From Lysobacterales bacterium (GTDB taxonomy: Bacteria; Pseudomonadota; Gammaproteobacteria; Xanthomonadales; SZUA-5): DNA of 61,318 nt. The notes under the pieces are model-generated. The model had not been told where the DNA came from. It saw only the letters and a list, made by a program, of their open reading frames with translations, and ran no database searches. The DNA lies in NCBI GenBank assembly GCA_022841325.1, contig JALHRS010000035.1, positions 1-61,318 on the forward strand, given 5' to 3'. The position numbers and the translations under genes are program-made. This document shows positions 16,530 through 25,091 of this stretch, one piece after another. The stretch's first letter is position 1, and each line of letters opens with the position of its first letter.

Positions 16530-19279
16530 TTCGACAGGGACTCCCGGATCTGTTGCTGCGCCAGTCGCTCCGGCGGATTGAGCTTGGCCCAGGGCGTCTG
16601 CCGCAGATATTCGAGCTCGTGGTCGATCAGCGCCTGCGCCTCGGCCCTGCGCCCCAGACCCAGATAGACGCGGGCCAGATACCAGGCCGTCAGCGCCCGC
16701 TTGCCGGCGTTGCCGGCCTGCGGCTGGCGTAGTTCGGCCAGCTGCTGTTCCAGCAGCGGCAGCGCCTCGGCATGGCGCTTTGCTGCGGTCAGCGCCCGGG
16801 CCAGACCTTCCTCGGCACCGAGCACGGCCGGATGATCGGCGCCAAACAGACGGATGCGCTGCTCACGGGCTTCCTCGGCCAGCCGCACGGCCTCGGCGGC
16901 GTGGCCTTCGATGATCTCGAAGTCGACCTGATTCAGCGCCGCCGTGGCCACATCCGGATTGTCCGGGCCGAGCACGCGCCGGCGCCGTTCATAGCACTCG
17001 CGGGTGAGCGTGGAAGCCTCGGAGATATCGCCATTCATGGCCAGGAAAGCGCCCAGATTCAGCATCGAGCGCAAGGTCAGCGGGTGGTCCGCTCCGAGCG
17101 TGCGGGTGCGCAGGGCCAGCACATCGCGGGCCAGGGCGATGGCCTCGGGCAAGCGTTCGAGCTTGGCCAGACTCACTGAAGCCCCGTTCATGCTCTGCAG
17201 GGTCAACGGGTGCTCACTGCCCAGATGCCGGCGTCGCCAGTCTGCAGTCTTCAGATGGATCGGCAGCGCCTGCTCGTATTCGCCGAGCATGCCCAGATTG
17301 GAACCGAGCGCGTCCAGCGCCGAAATCGTGCGCGGGTCGGATTCGCCAAAGCGCGCCTGCAGCTGGTGCAGCGAGCGTTGCCACAGCGGCGTGGCGTCTT
17401 CCAGATCGCCACTGCGTCCCAGCAGCGCTGCCAGCACCTGACGCGACTGGATGGTCTCCAGCGCATCGACGCCGAAATGGGCTTCGTGCCGGCTCAGCAG
17501 ATCGCGCGCCATCTGCACGCTCTGCACCAGCTGCCCGGCTTCCAGGCCCAGCACCTCCACCCGCAAGCGTTCGGCGCTGAGCATGACGCCGGTGGCGCCC
17601 GATCCCGGTGCCCGGGCGTCACTGATCAACTGCTCCAATGCCGGCAGATCGTCGCGCCCACGCCCGAGCGCGCGCATGACTTCGCTGCGGCTGAGGCGCG
17701 CCTGCAGCGTCTTGGACGCGCTATCGCCGAGTTCGCGACGGAGGCTGTCGAGCGCGGCATCGATGACTTCCAGCGCGGTGTCGAAGCTGCCCAGCGACAG
17801 ATAGGCCTCGCCGATGGCCAACCGCAGTTCGGCACCGACCTTGGGTTGTCCGGCCAGTTCGGTATCGATCGCACCCAGCGCACGACCCAGCAGGTCGTCG
17901 TCGATCAGTTGTCGCGCGGCTTCGGTGGGGTTGGCCAGATTCAGATCCTGATCGAAGGCCTTCAGGCGTTCCCCGGCGGCAGGATCCGACTTCAGTGCGG
18001 CTGCGAGCTGCTGGTTCAGGGAACCGCGCAGGCTCTCGCCCAGTACAGCCGGATCGAGGCCGGCCAGCATCGACTGCTGAAACTCGCTGACCTGCTCCAG
18101 GTCGCGCTGTCGGGCGGCGACCTGATCGCGCTCGGCGCGGGCTTGCAGCAAGCCATAGGTGGCGGCGCCGAGGCCAGCGATCAGGCTCAGTCCGAGGCCG
18201 GCGGCGACGCCCAGCGGCAGCCGGTTGCGGCGGATATACAACCCGAGCCGGTGGCGGCTGCCCGGCGCCCTTGCCCGCACTGGCCGGTATTCCAGCCAGC
18301 TGCGCAGATCGTCGACAAGATCGCTGACCGCCTCATAGCGCTGGTTGCGCTGCGGATGCATGGCGCAGGCCACGACCGCATCGAGATCGCCCTGTACCCG
18401 CCGCGCCCGCGCCTTTTCGCCGCTCTCCAGCAATCGTCGCGAAACCGCCGCCGGCTCGAAACCGATCAGAGCCTGGCGCAGCTGCGCGGTGCTCAGATCG
18501 CTGAACTGGCCAATGGCGAAGGGCGGGCTGTCGGCGATCAGCTGGTAGAGGATCACGCCCAGTGCGTAGATGTCGCTGCGGGTGTCGACATCCACCGCCT
18601 CCCCGTCCTGGGCCACGCCGGCCTGTTCCGGACTCATGTAGCCCGGGGTGCCGGCCATGGCCAGGCCGCTGCGCTGGCTTGGTAGCCGCACGGAAGACGA
18701 GGCCAGGCCAAAATCGATGATCTTCGGCTGGGCGACCCCATCCACGGTGGCGACCAGCACATTGGCCGGCTTCAGGTCCAGGTGCAGGATGCGCTTCTGA
18801 TGGGCGTGCCGGACCCCGAGCGCCACGCGGATGAACAGCTCCAGGCGAGCATCCAGATCGAGCTTGCAGCGACGGCAATAATCGTCGATGGCCTCGCCGG
18901 GGACGTATTCCATGGCCAGATAGGGAAAGCCGTCGGCGGTGGTGCCGGTTTCGTAGACATGAGCGATGGCCGGATGGCTCATCCGCGCCAGTGCCTGGCG
19001 CTCGATGTCGAAACGCACCGAGGCTTCGCCGTCACCCAGGCGCAGCTGGCTGAACTTCAATGCCACCTGGCGCTGCACCGGATGCAGCTGATCGGCGAGG
19101 AACACCTGACCCATCCCGCCGGCACCGAGCAGATGGCGCAGTTCGAAGGGCCCCAGACGTTGGCCGGCGTGGAGCTCGATCCGGTCCGACTCGACGGCAT
19201 CGCCGACCCGGCTCAGCGTCACCAGATGCAGGCTGGGCGCCGGCGTCAGCAGGGTCTGGTCGGATACCCGATCGCTCAT
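16526..19279 (-). CDS. Transmembrane Ser/Thr protein kinase with TPR repeats
   Basis: 917 aa. The kinase domain (about residues 43-330) has the P-loop GAGGMG (52-57), the ATP-binding Lys75 in VALKF, catalytic Asp168 in HLDLKPAN and DFG at 189-191. The catalytic loop is HLD rather than HRD. A single transmembrane helix (about residues 353-375) is followed by a region dominated by TPR-like alpha-hairpins (about 460-910, for example LGSNLGMLGEYEQALPIHLK), so the repeats should be extracytoplasmic. The layout is a PknB-type receptor without PASTA domains. It is translationally coupled to the ketopantoate-reductase-like gene. No dedicated phosphatase is nearby. Confidence 0.92.
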   Translation of the reverse strand: MSDRVSDQTLLTPAPSLHLVTLSRVGDAVESDRIELHAGQRLGPFELRHLLGAGGMGQVFLADQLHPVQRQVALKFSQLRLGDGEASVRFDIERQALARMSHPAIAHVYETGTTADGFPYLAMEYVPGEAIDDYCRRCKLDLDARLELFIRVALGVRHAHQKRILHLDLKPANVLVATVDGVAQPKIIDFGLASSSVRLPSQRSGLAMAGTPGYMSPEQAGVAQDGEAVDVDTRSDIYALGVILYQLIADSPPFAIGQFSDLSTAQLRQALIGFEPAAVSRRLLESGEKARARRVQGDLDAVVACAMHPQRNQRYEAVSDLVDDLRSWLEYRPVRARAPGSRHRLGLYIRRNRLPLGVAAGLGLSLIAGLGAATYGLLQARAERDQVAARQRDLEQVSEFQQSMLAGLDPAVLGESLRGSLNQQLAAALKSDPAAGERLKAFDQDLNLANPTEAARQLIDDDLLGRALGAIDTELAGQPKVGAELRLAIGEAYLSLGSFDTALEVIDAALDSLRRELGDSASKTLQARLSRSEVMRALGRGRDDLPALEQLISDARAPGSGATGVMLSAERLRVEVLGLEAGQLVQSVQMARDLLSRHEAHFGVDALETIQSRQVLAALLGRSGDLEDATPLWQRSLHQLQARFGESDPRTISALDALGSNLGMLGEYEQALPIHLKTADWRRRHLGSEHPLTLQSMNGASVSLAKLERLPEAIALARDVLALRTRTLGADHPLTLRSMLNLGAFLAMNGDISEASTLTRECYERRRRVLGPDNPDVATAALNQVDFEIIEGHAAEAVRLAEEAREQRIRLFGADHPAVLGAEEGLARALTAAKRHAEALPLLEQQLAELRQPQAGNAGKRALTAWYLARVYLGLGRRAEAQALIDHELEYLRQTPWAKLNPPERLAQQQIRESLSK

Positions 19280-19421
19280 GCCTGGAGCCTGCGCATACGG
19301 CGGCGTGACGGCAAAGACTGGATCAAGCGCTCACCTCCCTGCATCAGATGCCCCATTGTCCACGCTGGACAGTGAAGCTTACAGCGGCAATGCTGCGCGG
19401 ACAGACCCCGGCGGCAGTGAC

Positions 19422-19634
19422 GCTCGCGATTTCCTGATGGGTGATCTCAACTATCAGATCGAGCACCATGTCTGGCCCGATCTGCCGATGCTGAAATACC
19501 GTCAGGCCGCGCCCAGACTGAAGGCCATCTGCGCTCGTCATGGCGTGCCCTATGTGGAAGAGCCGCTAGCCACCCGCTTCGGCAAACTCTGGGCCATCCT
19601 GATGGGCGATGCCAGCATGCGCCGGGCGGCGTAG
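19422..19634 (+). pseudogene. C-terminal remnant of a fatty-acid desaturase
   Basis: About 70 codons read ARDFLMGDLNYQIEHHVWPD and onward to MRRAA. They contain the last histidine box QIEHH of membrane front-end/delta-6-type desaturases and the region after it. The earlier histidine boxes and all membrane helices are missing. Upstream sequence in the same frame back to 19278 looks like unrelated intergenic DNA and overlaps the kinase start region. Two of three iron-binding boxes are gone, so this cannot be an active desaturase. Confidence 0.8.
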
Positions 19635-19794
19635 GGTGGAACGCGCCCACGACCGTCCCCGATCTTCGCGATCAAGTCCGGCAGGCGGATTCCACCGAAA
19701 AGTCCCGACGCAGGGTCGCGGTGGAATCCGCCAGCGGGGTTTGATCGCATGGACCGGGCGCTATCGTGGGCGGGTTACACCCTACGGCGGCGGC
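19634..19794. repeat. GTAGGGTGGAA-type inverted-repeat element
   Basis: The element is bounded by GTAGGGTGGAAC and GGGTTACACCCTAC with internal arms GGCGGATTCCACCG and CGGTGGAATCCGCC. It fills the gap between the desaturase remnant and mobA and may act as a bidirectional hairpin. The 142 bp before the remnant (19280-19421) show nothing recognisable. Confidence 0.75.
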
Positions 19795-20369
19795 TGATCG
19801 AGCAGGGCCTGCCATTCCTCAGGTGTGTTGACGCCGCGCAGCCGGGCCCGCGTTGCCGCGTCCGCTGGCAGCGCGTGGATGCGCAGGTGTTCCTGCAGGG
19901 CCTTGAGCGAGCGATGGCCGGGGCTGTCGCCGCTGACGGCGTAATGCATCCAGCGTCGGGTTTCCGGCGCCACCAGCAGCGCCATCGGCAGCGGATCCTC
20001 GCCGTAGCGGCATACCGCCCGCCCGGTCTCGGTGGCCACCAGCAGGCCGTCGAGCAGAGCGCGCAGCAGCGTCACATCCAGCAAGGGCTGGTCGACAGCA
20101 CTGACCAGCCAGCGAGATTCAGCCTCGCTGGCAGCGACGCTGGCCAGCCCGCCGAGTGGTCCGCGATGGTCGTACTGATCCGGCACGTGCGGGTATTGCG
20201 GATAGTCGCCACTGACCACCACACGGCTGCAACCTGCTGCGCGCAACAGCTGCGCACAGCGGTCGATCAGGCGCTGTCCGTGCCAGACCAGCTGTGCCTT
20301 GTCGGCGCCCATCCGCCGCGATTGGCCACCGGCCAGCACCACACCCAGGCAATCGCCGTTGCTGTCCAT
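19782..20369 (-). CDS. mobA: Molybdenum cofactor guanylyltransferase
   Basis: 195 aa. The nucleotidyltransferase signature VLAGGQSRRMGADKA lies at residues 11-25, DHRGPLGGLAS binds the nucleotide, VDQPLLD carries the metal-binding Asp, and the C-terminal NTPEEW is characteristic of MobA. The enzyme joins GMP to Mo-molybdopterin to give the bis-MGD precursor. No other molybdenum cofactor genes are in the window. It lies 65 bp downstream of the lipocalin gene on the same strand and could be co-transcribed with it. Confidence 0.9.
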   Translation of the reverse strand: MDSNGDCLGVVLAGGQSRRMGADKAQLVWHGQRLIDRCAQLLRAAGCSRVVVSGDYPQYPHVPDQYDHRGPLGGLASVAASEAESRWLVSAVDQPLLDVTLLRALLDGLLVATETGRAVCRYGEDPLPMALLVAPETRRWMHYAVSGDSPGHRSLKALQEHLRIHALPADAATRARLRGVNTPEEWQALLDQPPP

Positions 20370-20434
20370 ACCCCCATCATGGACCCAGTGCGGTGTCGAG
20401 CGCCAGTCAGTGAGGGATGAGCGGCAGCGGTTCG

Positions 20435-20986
20435 CTACGATGCGGGCTGCGGGATCCGCACGAGGGTTTCGGTGTCGACCCCGAATTCCCGCAACCGCGT
20501 CAGCGCCGCCTGGTAGCTGGCCGCGTCGATGGTCGGCGTGCGCGAATAGACCCAGGCGAGTTTGGCATCAGGCGTGGCAATCAACGCGATCTGCTGGTCC
20601 TGCTGCAGGGCAATGATCCAGAACTCCGTGGAGAAGGGCCAGATGAAGCGTGCCTTCATGCGCGCGCCAGATTCATCCAGCGCCCAGGCCACGCCTTCCC
20701 AGCGTTCCTCGGGCGAGTCCATGGTGCGGCGAAAGTAGTAGAGATCGTCAAGACGGCCGTCGCTACGCTGCACATACTCCACCCGTGCCGCGACCTTGCC
20801 GCGTTCGGCGAAATAGGGCACGTTCGCCAGGATGTACCAGTTTCCGAGCATATGCTCGCGGGCTATCGGCGACAGCGCGGCCCGCGCCTCGGTGTGGCGG
20901 GTTGGACTGGCTGCGCAGCCCAGCATCAACAGCAACAGCAGCAGCGGTGCCAGCCAGCGAAACGAGAGCATGCGTGCAGAGTTCAT
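20435..20986 (-). CDS. Outer-membrane lipocalin (Blc-like lipoprotein)
   Basis: 183 aa from the ATG at 20986, which gives a compact lipoprotein signal with lipobox LMLGC. The lipocalin GxW motif is LGNWYI (about residues 47-52) and the barrel strands include GVAWALDESGARMKARFIWP and KLAWVYSRTPT, as in Blc. Such proteins bind lysophospholipids or fatty acids at the inner face of the outer membrane. No good Shine-Dalgarno is visible for this start, and an upstream in-frame ATG exists at 21028. The call is firm at family level. Confidence 0.88.
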   Translation of the reverse strand: MNSARMLSFRWLAPLLLLLLMLGCAASPTRHTEARAALSPIAREHMLGNWYILANVPYFAERGKVAARVEYVQRSDGRLDDLYYFRRTMDSPEERWEGVAWALDESGARMKARFIWPFSTEFWIIALQQDQQIALIATPDAKLAWVYSRTPTIDAASYQAALTRLREFGVDTETLVRIPQPAS

Positions 20987-21145
20987 CAGGGGGATTCCGG
21001 TGGTGCAATCGATGAGAGGCCACAACAACTGCCGGCCCGACGCAACAGCCTACGGCGAGGGCTGCACCGTCGACGCTCCAAAGCCTAGTCCTCGAGGTGT
21101 CTACGGCGCCTTCATTCCGCGCCACGACGGTGTGAGTGTGAGGCA

Positions 21146-22057
21146 GTGAGCGCATCACCGGCACTGATTCTGGTGGTCGCCATGTTGCTGCTGGGCAAGA
21201 TCTATGCGCGCTCGGGGGTGCTTCCCGCCTATACCCCGGATGTGATCAACCGGCTGGTGATCTGGCTGTTCCTGCCGGCGCTGGTATTGAAGGCTGTGCA
21301 CGGACTGCACTTCGACCCCCGCCTGCTGGTGCTGATCGCCACGCCCTGGCTGCTGGCAGCGGTCACCATGGCCGGGGTGCTGTCGCTGCAGCGACTGCTC
21401 GGCTGGCCGCGGGAAGTCAGCGCCTGCCTGCTGCTGTGCGTGGCGCTGGGTAACACCGCATTCCTGGGCTATCCGATGGTCGAGGCCACGCTGGGGCCTG
21501 CGGCGCTGCCCTATGCCGTGGTCTACGATCAGCTCGGCTCCTTCCTGCTGCTGTCGAGTTTCGGCGTCGTCGTCGTCGCCGTGTACAGCGGCGCAAAGCG
21601 GCCGCCGTGGACGACGGTGCTGCGCAAGATCGTCACCTTCCCGTCTTTCGGCGCCCTGCTGCTGGGCCTGCTGCCGTGGGCCAGGCCACCTCTGCTGGAG
21701 GGTCTGATCGACACCCTGGCCGGACTACTGGTGCCGCTGGCCATGTTTGCGGTCGGCTTCCAGCTCAAGCTGGTGCCGCCGCGCGCCTACGCGCTGCCGA
21801 TGCTGGCCGGACTGGGACTCAAGCTGGTGCTGCTGCCTGCCGTCGCCTTCAGCATCGCCCAGCTGGCCGGTGCCGAGGCCCTGCTGACCGCCGTCAACAC
21901 CGTGCAGTCGGCCATGCCGGCGATGATCACCGCCGGCGCCCTGGCCATCGACGCCCGCCTGGCCCCGGATCTGGCCGCAGCCCTGGTCGGCTACGGCATC
22001 CTGATCTCGGTGCTGTGGCTGCCGCTGCTGGCGAAACTGGTGCTGACGGTGGTGTAG
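21146..22057 (+). CDS. AEC-family (auxin efflux carrier-like) permease
   Basis: 303 aa from a GTG start, with about ten hydrophobic helices arranged as two five-helix halves. Recognisable family segments are INRLVIWLFLPALVLKAV, ALGNTAFLGYPMV and VQSAMPAMITAGALA, the last two carrying the conserved Asn/Pro-containing broken helices. AEC proteins move organic acids or amino-acid-like anions across the inner membrane; the substrate is unknown here. It is transcribed divergently from the lipocalin-mobA pair. Confidence 0.88.
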   Translation: MSASPALILVVAMLLLGKIYARSGVLPAYTPDVINRLVIWLFLPALVLKAVHGLHFDPRLLVLIATPWLLAAVTMAGVLSLQRLLGWPREVSACLLLCVALGNTAFLGYPMVEATLGPAALPYAVVYDQLGSFLLLSSFGVVVVAVYSGAKRPPWTTVLRKIVTFPSFGALLLGLLPWARPPLLEGLIDTLAGLLVPLAMFAVGFQLKLVPPRAYALPMLAGLGLKLVLLPAVAFSIAQLAGAEALLTAVNTVQSAMPAMITAGALAIDARLAPDLAAALVGYGILISVLWLPLLAKLVLTVV

Positions 22058-22080
22058 CCGTAGCGGCGAGGGCAGTGAGG

Positions 22081-22435
22081 CAGCGGGCACGGGACTCGGG
22101 ACTCGGGATTCGGGACTCGGGACTCGGGACTCGGGATTCGGGACTCGGGACAAGACCCCGGGCGTCATTGCGAGGAGCGCAGCGACGAAGCAATCCAGGA
22201 CCTGCGACTCCAGTTCTGGATTGCTTCCCCCGGATCAAATCCGGGGTCGCAATGACGCGGGCTCTGGTGGGTCCAGACTTGTCTGGACGCTCCTGGTCTG
22301 GTGCTTGAGAAGCGTCCAGACAAAGTCTGGCCCTACCAGAGCCCGAAACCCTTAGCCTTTTCCCGTGCCCCGTGCCCCGTGCCCCGTGCCCCGTGCCCCG
22401 TGCCCCGTGCCCCGTGCCCCGTGCCCCGTGCCCCC
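22081..22435. repeat. Composite repeat island between the permease and GDT1 genes
   Basis: In order: a CGGGACT/CGGGATT heptamer array (22085-22152); a CGTCATTGCGAGG...CAATGACG inverted element (22163-22260); a paired TCCAGACTTGTCTGGA element bounded by GCTCTGG and CCAGAGC (22261-22342); the linker CTTAGCCTTTTCCC; and ten GTGCCCC heptamers (22365-22435). The order of the last three parts mirrors 8519-8666 in reverse orientation. Confidence 0.9.
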
Positions 22436-22464
22436 GACTCCCGCCGGCGCTTCTCGCGTCGGCG

Positions 22465-23040
22465 CTACAGCCCGATCGACTGCGCCGCGCCCATCAGGGT
22501 GGCGGCACCGAGCAGCGCGAACATCGCCGCGACGATGGCATGCACCAGTCGTACCGGCATCTTTCGGGCGATGCCCTCGCCCATCAGCACCGCCGGCACG
22601 TTGGCGATCATCATGCCGAGCGTGGTGCCCGCGACCACGGCAAACAGAGCCTGATACTGGGCAGCCAGAGCGACGGTTGCGATCTGGGTCTTGTCGCCCA
22701 TCTCGGCCAGAAAGAAGGCCAGCAAAGTGGTCAGGAACACGCCATGCCTGGAGGCCGGCTGCTGCGCTTCGTCAAGTTGGTCCGGGATGAGAATCCAGAT
22801 CGCCATGGCCAGGAAAGACAGGCCGAGCACCCAGCGCAGCGTGATCGGGCCAAGCCAGGTGGTGATCCAGGTGCCGACCACACCTGCGAGCGCGTGATTG
22901 ACGATGGTCGCGACCAGAATGCCGAGAATGATCGGCCATGGCCGCCGGTAGCGCGCGGCCAGCACAAAGGCCAGCAGCTGGGTCTTGTCGCCGATCTCGG
23001 CGAGGGCCACGATGCCGGTCGAAACCAGAAATGCTTCCAT
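22465..23040 (-). CDS. GDT1/TMEM165-family (UPF0016) manganese exporter
   Basis: 191 aa, six helices in two homologous halves, each with the cation-binding signature ExGDKT: EIGDKTQ (residues 15-21) and EMGDKTQ in the second half. Bacterial members (MneA/MneP-like) export Mn(II). The start at 23040 follows GGAG in CTGGAGTTCCCC. The leader carries a yybP-ykoY-type riboswitch (about 23100-23212), which independently supports a manganese role, since this RNA turns on Mn efflux genes when Mn(II) is high. Confidence 0.93.
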   Translation of the reverse strand: MEAFLVSTGIVALAEIGDKTQLLAFVLAARYRRPWPIILGILVATIVNHALAGVVGTWITTWLGPITLRWVLGLSFLAMAIWILIPDQLDEAQQPASRHGVFLTTLLAFFLAEMGDKTQIATVALAAQYQALFAVVAGTTLGMMIANVPAVLMGEGIARKMPVRLVHAIVAAMFALLGAATLMGAAQSIGL

Positions 23041-23099
23041 GGGGAACTCCAGGGCCGGCGCAGGGCAATGACCACAACGCACCCCGGCCCCGGCGGCGC

Positions 23100-23212
23100 A
23101 TTCTGGTCAAAGGTCTGGCCAAGCTCGAACTGCGTGCGCCATGGTCGGTAGACCAAGCATGTTGACGCAAGCCCCTGTCAGCCTCGACAGGGCGGCTACT
23201 CCCCAGTGACGC
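23100..23212 (-). promoter_or_regulatory. yybP-ykoY manganese riboswitch
   Basis: Reading the minus strand, the aptamer opens with CTGGGGAGTAGCC (23207-23194), the near-invariant GGGGAGUAG loop of the class. It continues through a GCCCTGTCGAGGCTGACAGGG hairpin, GTCAACATGC, a CTTGGTC...GACCATGGC arm, and closes with GACCTTTGACCAG near 23103. Downstream, GGGCCGG (near 23087) can pair with CCGGCCC (near 23052), next to the GGAG ribosome site, a plausible on/off switch for translation. Conserved loop, position and target gene agree. Exact ends are approximate. Confidence 0.87.
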
Positions 23213-23240
23213 CGCGGAGGCTAGCACAAGGCCCTGGAGC

Positions 23241-23263
23241 CCCGTCTCAGTCCCTGAGACGGG
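23241..23263. other. Perfect hairpin between the divergent GDT1 and small membrane protein genes
   Basis: CCCGTCTCAG-TCC-CTGAGACGGG is a 10-bp perfect stem with a three-base loop. There is no T tract on either strand, so it is not a canonical terminator. It sits upstream of the riboswitch and 43 bp before the plus-strand gene, where it could be an operator or a leader hairpin. Confidence 0.5.
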
Positions 23264-23305
23264 CAGCGCCGAGATTGGGATCGTCATCCGCACCGGAGTT
23301 GCCCC

Positions 23306-23599
23306 ATGAATCGTGAACCCAAGGCCTTGTCCCTGCCGCCCCGTCTGCTGCGTGCCCTCTGGATCTGGCTGGCGCTGACGCCGCTGGTGGCCTTGCTGCC
23401 GCGATCCAGCGCCGAGGCGGTTGGCCTGCTGGCGCATCCGGTGTTCTGGTGCGCGCTGTTGCCGGCACTGGCGCTGTTGCCCTATCTGAAGCAGTTCCTG
23501 CCGGACCCTGGCATCGGAGCCCAGCGACGCCCGCGTCGCCATTCGGGCCAGGCACGCCGGCGTACGCGCAGCCAGCGTGGCCTGCGGCTGGCGGCCTGA
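23306..23599 (+). CDS. Small hypothetical membrane protein
   Basis: 97 aa. The start follows GGAG in CCGGAGTTGCCCC. Two hydrophobic segments (about residues 15-33 and 40-62) are followed by a very basic Arg-rich tail (RRPRRHSGQARRRTRSQRG), which should stay in the cytoplasm. No family is recognised. It is divergent from the riboswitch-controlled exporter and convergent with lacI. A good ribosome site and signal-like start support it as real, but conservation is unknown. Confidence 0.55.
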   Translation: MNREPKALSLPPRLLRALWIWLALTPLVALLPRSSAEAVGLLAHPVFWCALLPALALLPYLKQFLPDPGIGAQRRPRRHSGQARRRTRSQRGLRLAA

Positions 23600-23691
23600 T
23601 CGACCTCGTATGGGCGCGGAAAGGGTATCGGGCTGAGTGGTCGGTGGCTGCCAGAGAGTGCACCAGGTCCAGCGCCTGGTTCCGGGCGAAC

Positions 23692-24705
23692 TCAGGCCTG
23701 AAGCGGCCCGGTCGAACGCCGCAGTCGCAGTGTGTAGGGCACTCGCACCATCTGCCCGGAATGTGGCGTGCGGATGGCTGCCAGCAGTTCCATGGTGGCA
23801 ATACGCCCCATCTCGTCGGTGGGTTGGTGCACGGTCGTCAAGGCCGGGAAGATCTGGCTGGACATCGGCGTGTCGTCAAAGCCGCAGACCGAGAGATCTC
23901 CGGGGACGCGCAGATTGCGCTCCAGGGCCACCCGGATCACGCCAGCGGCCATATCGTCGTTGGCCGCGAACACCGCCGACGGACGTTGTTTCAGGTCGAG
24001 CAATGCGGTCGCCGCGAGCACCCCGGAATCGAAGGAAAATTCGCCCTGGACCACCAGCGCCGGGTCGAACTTGATGCCGGCCCGCTCCAGTCCCTGCTTG
24101 TAGCCGTTCAGTCGCCAGCCGCTGGCACCGTGTGCCGGATGGCCGACAATGTGGCCGATACGGCGATGACCCAGACTGGCCAGGTGGGTGACGATGTCGA
24201 AGGCGGCCCGGGTCTCGTCCATGGCCACGCCGATGACCTCGCTCTGGACCTTGGGCGAGACGCTGGCAAAGGGAATCTCCAGTTCAGCCAGTCGCTGCAG
24301 CAGCGCCGGTGAATCGGTGATCGGCGGCGTCAGCAGCAGCCCGTCCGGGCGCGAACGGGCGATCAGGTCCTCGGTGGCGGCGACGATGCGCTCATCCTCG
24401 TCCTCCAGAGGACACAGCATCATGTGGTAATTCTCGGCCTCGCAGGCCTCAAGCACGCCCTCGATGACGCCCATCAGATAGCTGGCGGAGGGATTGTTGT
24501 AGAGCAGGGCGATCAGATAGGACTTGCTGCCGGCCAGACTGCGCGCCGACAGATGCGGCGTGTACTTGAGCTCGTCCACCGCCTTCATCACCCGCAAACG
24601 GGTATCCTCACGCACATTCGGCTCACGGTTGAGCACCCGCGAGACGGTCTTCATCGACACGCCGGCCACTTCGGCTACGTCCTCGATCCGCACTCTGACT
24701 GCCAT
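23692..24705 (-). CDS. LacI-family repressor of the glucoside-utilisation locus
   Basis: 337 aa. The N-terminal helix-turn-helix reads IEDVAEVAGVSMKTVSRVLN (residues 7-26), with a hinge helix containing LSARSLAG, then a periplasmic-binding-protein-like effector domain ending in VPYTLRLRRS. The start follows AGGAG. A palindrome CTGACAACGCTGTCAG overlaps the -35 box of its own promoter, so it should be autoregulated. The same operator precedes the symporter, glk/GH3 and TonB receptor genes, so this protein is the likely local repressor. The inducer is probably a beta-glucoside or its breakdown product; this is inferred from the enzymes encoded. Confidence 0.92.
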   Translation of the reverse strand: MAVRVRIEDVAEVAGVSMKTVSRVLNREPNVREDTRLRVMKAVDELKYTPHLSARSLAGSKSYLIALLYNNPSASYLMGVIEGVLEACEAENYHMMLCPLEDEDERIVAATEDLIARSRPDGLLLTPPITDSPALLQRLAELEIPFASVSPKVQSEVIGVAMDETRAAFDIVTHLASLGHRRIGHIVGHPAHGASGWRLNGYKQGLERAGIKFDPALVVQGEFSFDSGVLAATALLDLKQRPSAVFAANDDMAAGVIRVALERNLRVPGDLSVCGFDDTPMSSQIFPALTTVHQPTDEMGRIATMELLAAIRTPHSGQMVRVPYTLRLRRSTGPLQA

Positions 24706-24747
24706 GATTGCTCCTGGGTGTCGTGCCTGCAGGGCCTGAAAATCCGG

Positions 24748-24784
24748 ATTCTAGCTCGGAGGCGAATGCTGACAACGCTGTCAG
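24748..24784 (-). promoter_or_regulatory. lacI promoter with overlapping autoregulatory operator
   Basis: The operator CTGACAACGCTGTCAG is at 24769-24784. On the minus strand TTGTCA (24775-24770) and TAGAAT (24753-24748) form a -35/-10 pair with a 16-bp spacer, 5 of 6 matches each. The operator covers the -35 box, and the lacI start lies 64 bp downstream of it. Confidence 0.75.
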
Positions 24785-24862
24785 TCGCGCAGTATAGCCT
24801 TGATCCGAGGGGCTCTGACGACTGGCAATCCATGCAACGACACCCCGGCGCCGCGAGGGTGC

Positions 24863-25025
24863 TACGGCCGTAGCGCGGCTCCGGCGCGCGTGGGCCTGGC
24901 CAAGGTGCCCTGAGGTCTTCGCGCCGGCGGCCGCGGCTCTGGGGTCAGCAGGGCGCCGGGCGCCTCGCGTGTGTGGCCTCGGGCTTGAGCAAAGGACGTC
25001 GACGCGATGGACCCGGCCTACGCCA
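24863..25025. repeat. GTAGCGCGGCTCCGG dispersed element, copy 1
   Basis: GGCCGTAGCGCGGCTCCGG, GCGCGTGGGCCTGG, CGCCGGCGGCCGCGGCTCTG and GCGCCGGGCGCCTCGCGTG occur here in the same order and spacing as at about 47440-47590. The copy lies between lacI and the symporter promoter. It has no coding potential. Confidence 0.8.
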
Positions 25026-25091
25026 GCGCAAGTCCGGGCCTAGAGGCGCGCGGCCGCGCCGGATGCCTTCGCCCTTGCCAATGCCGAGACC

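Noticed and set aside
22301..22790. Pro/Arg-rich frames such as MPRAPCPVPRAPCP over the heptamer array
   Set aside because: All reading frames of the GTGCCCC array give such products. They overlap the GDT1 gene antisense and have no ribosome site.
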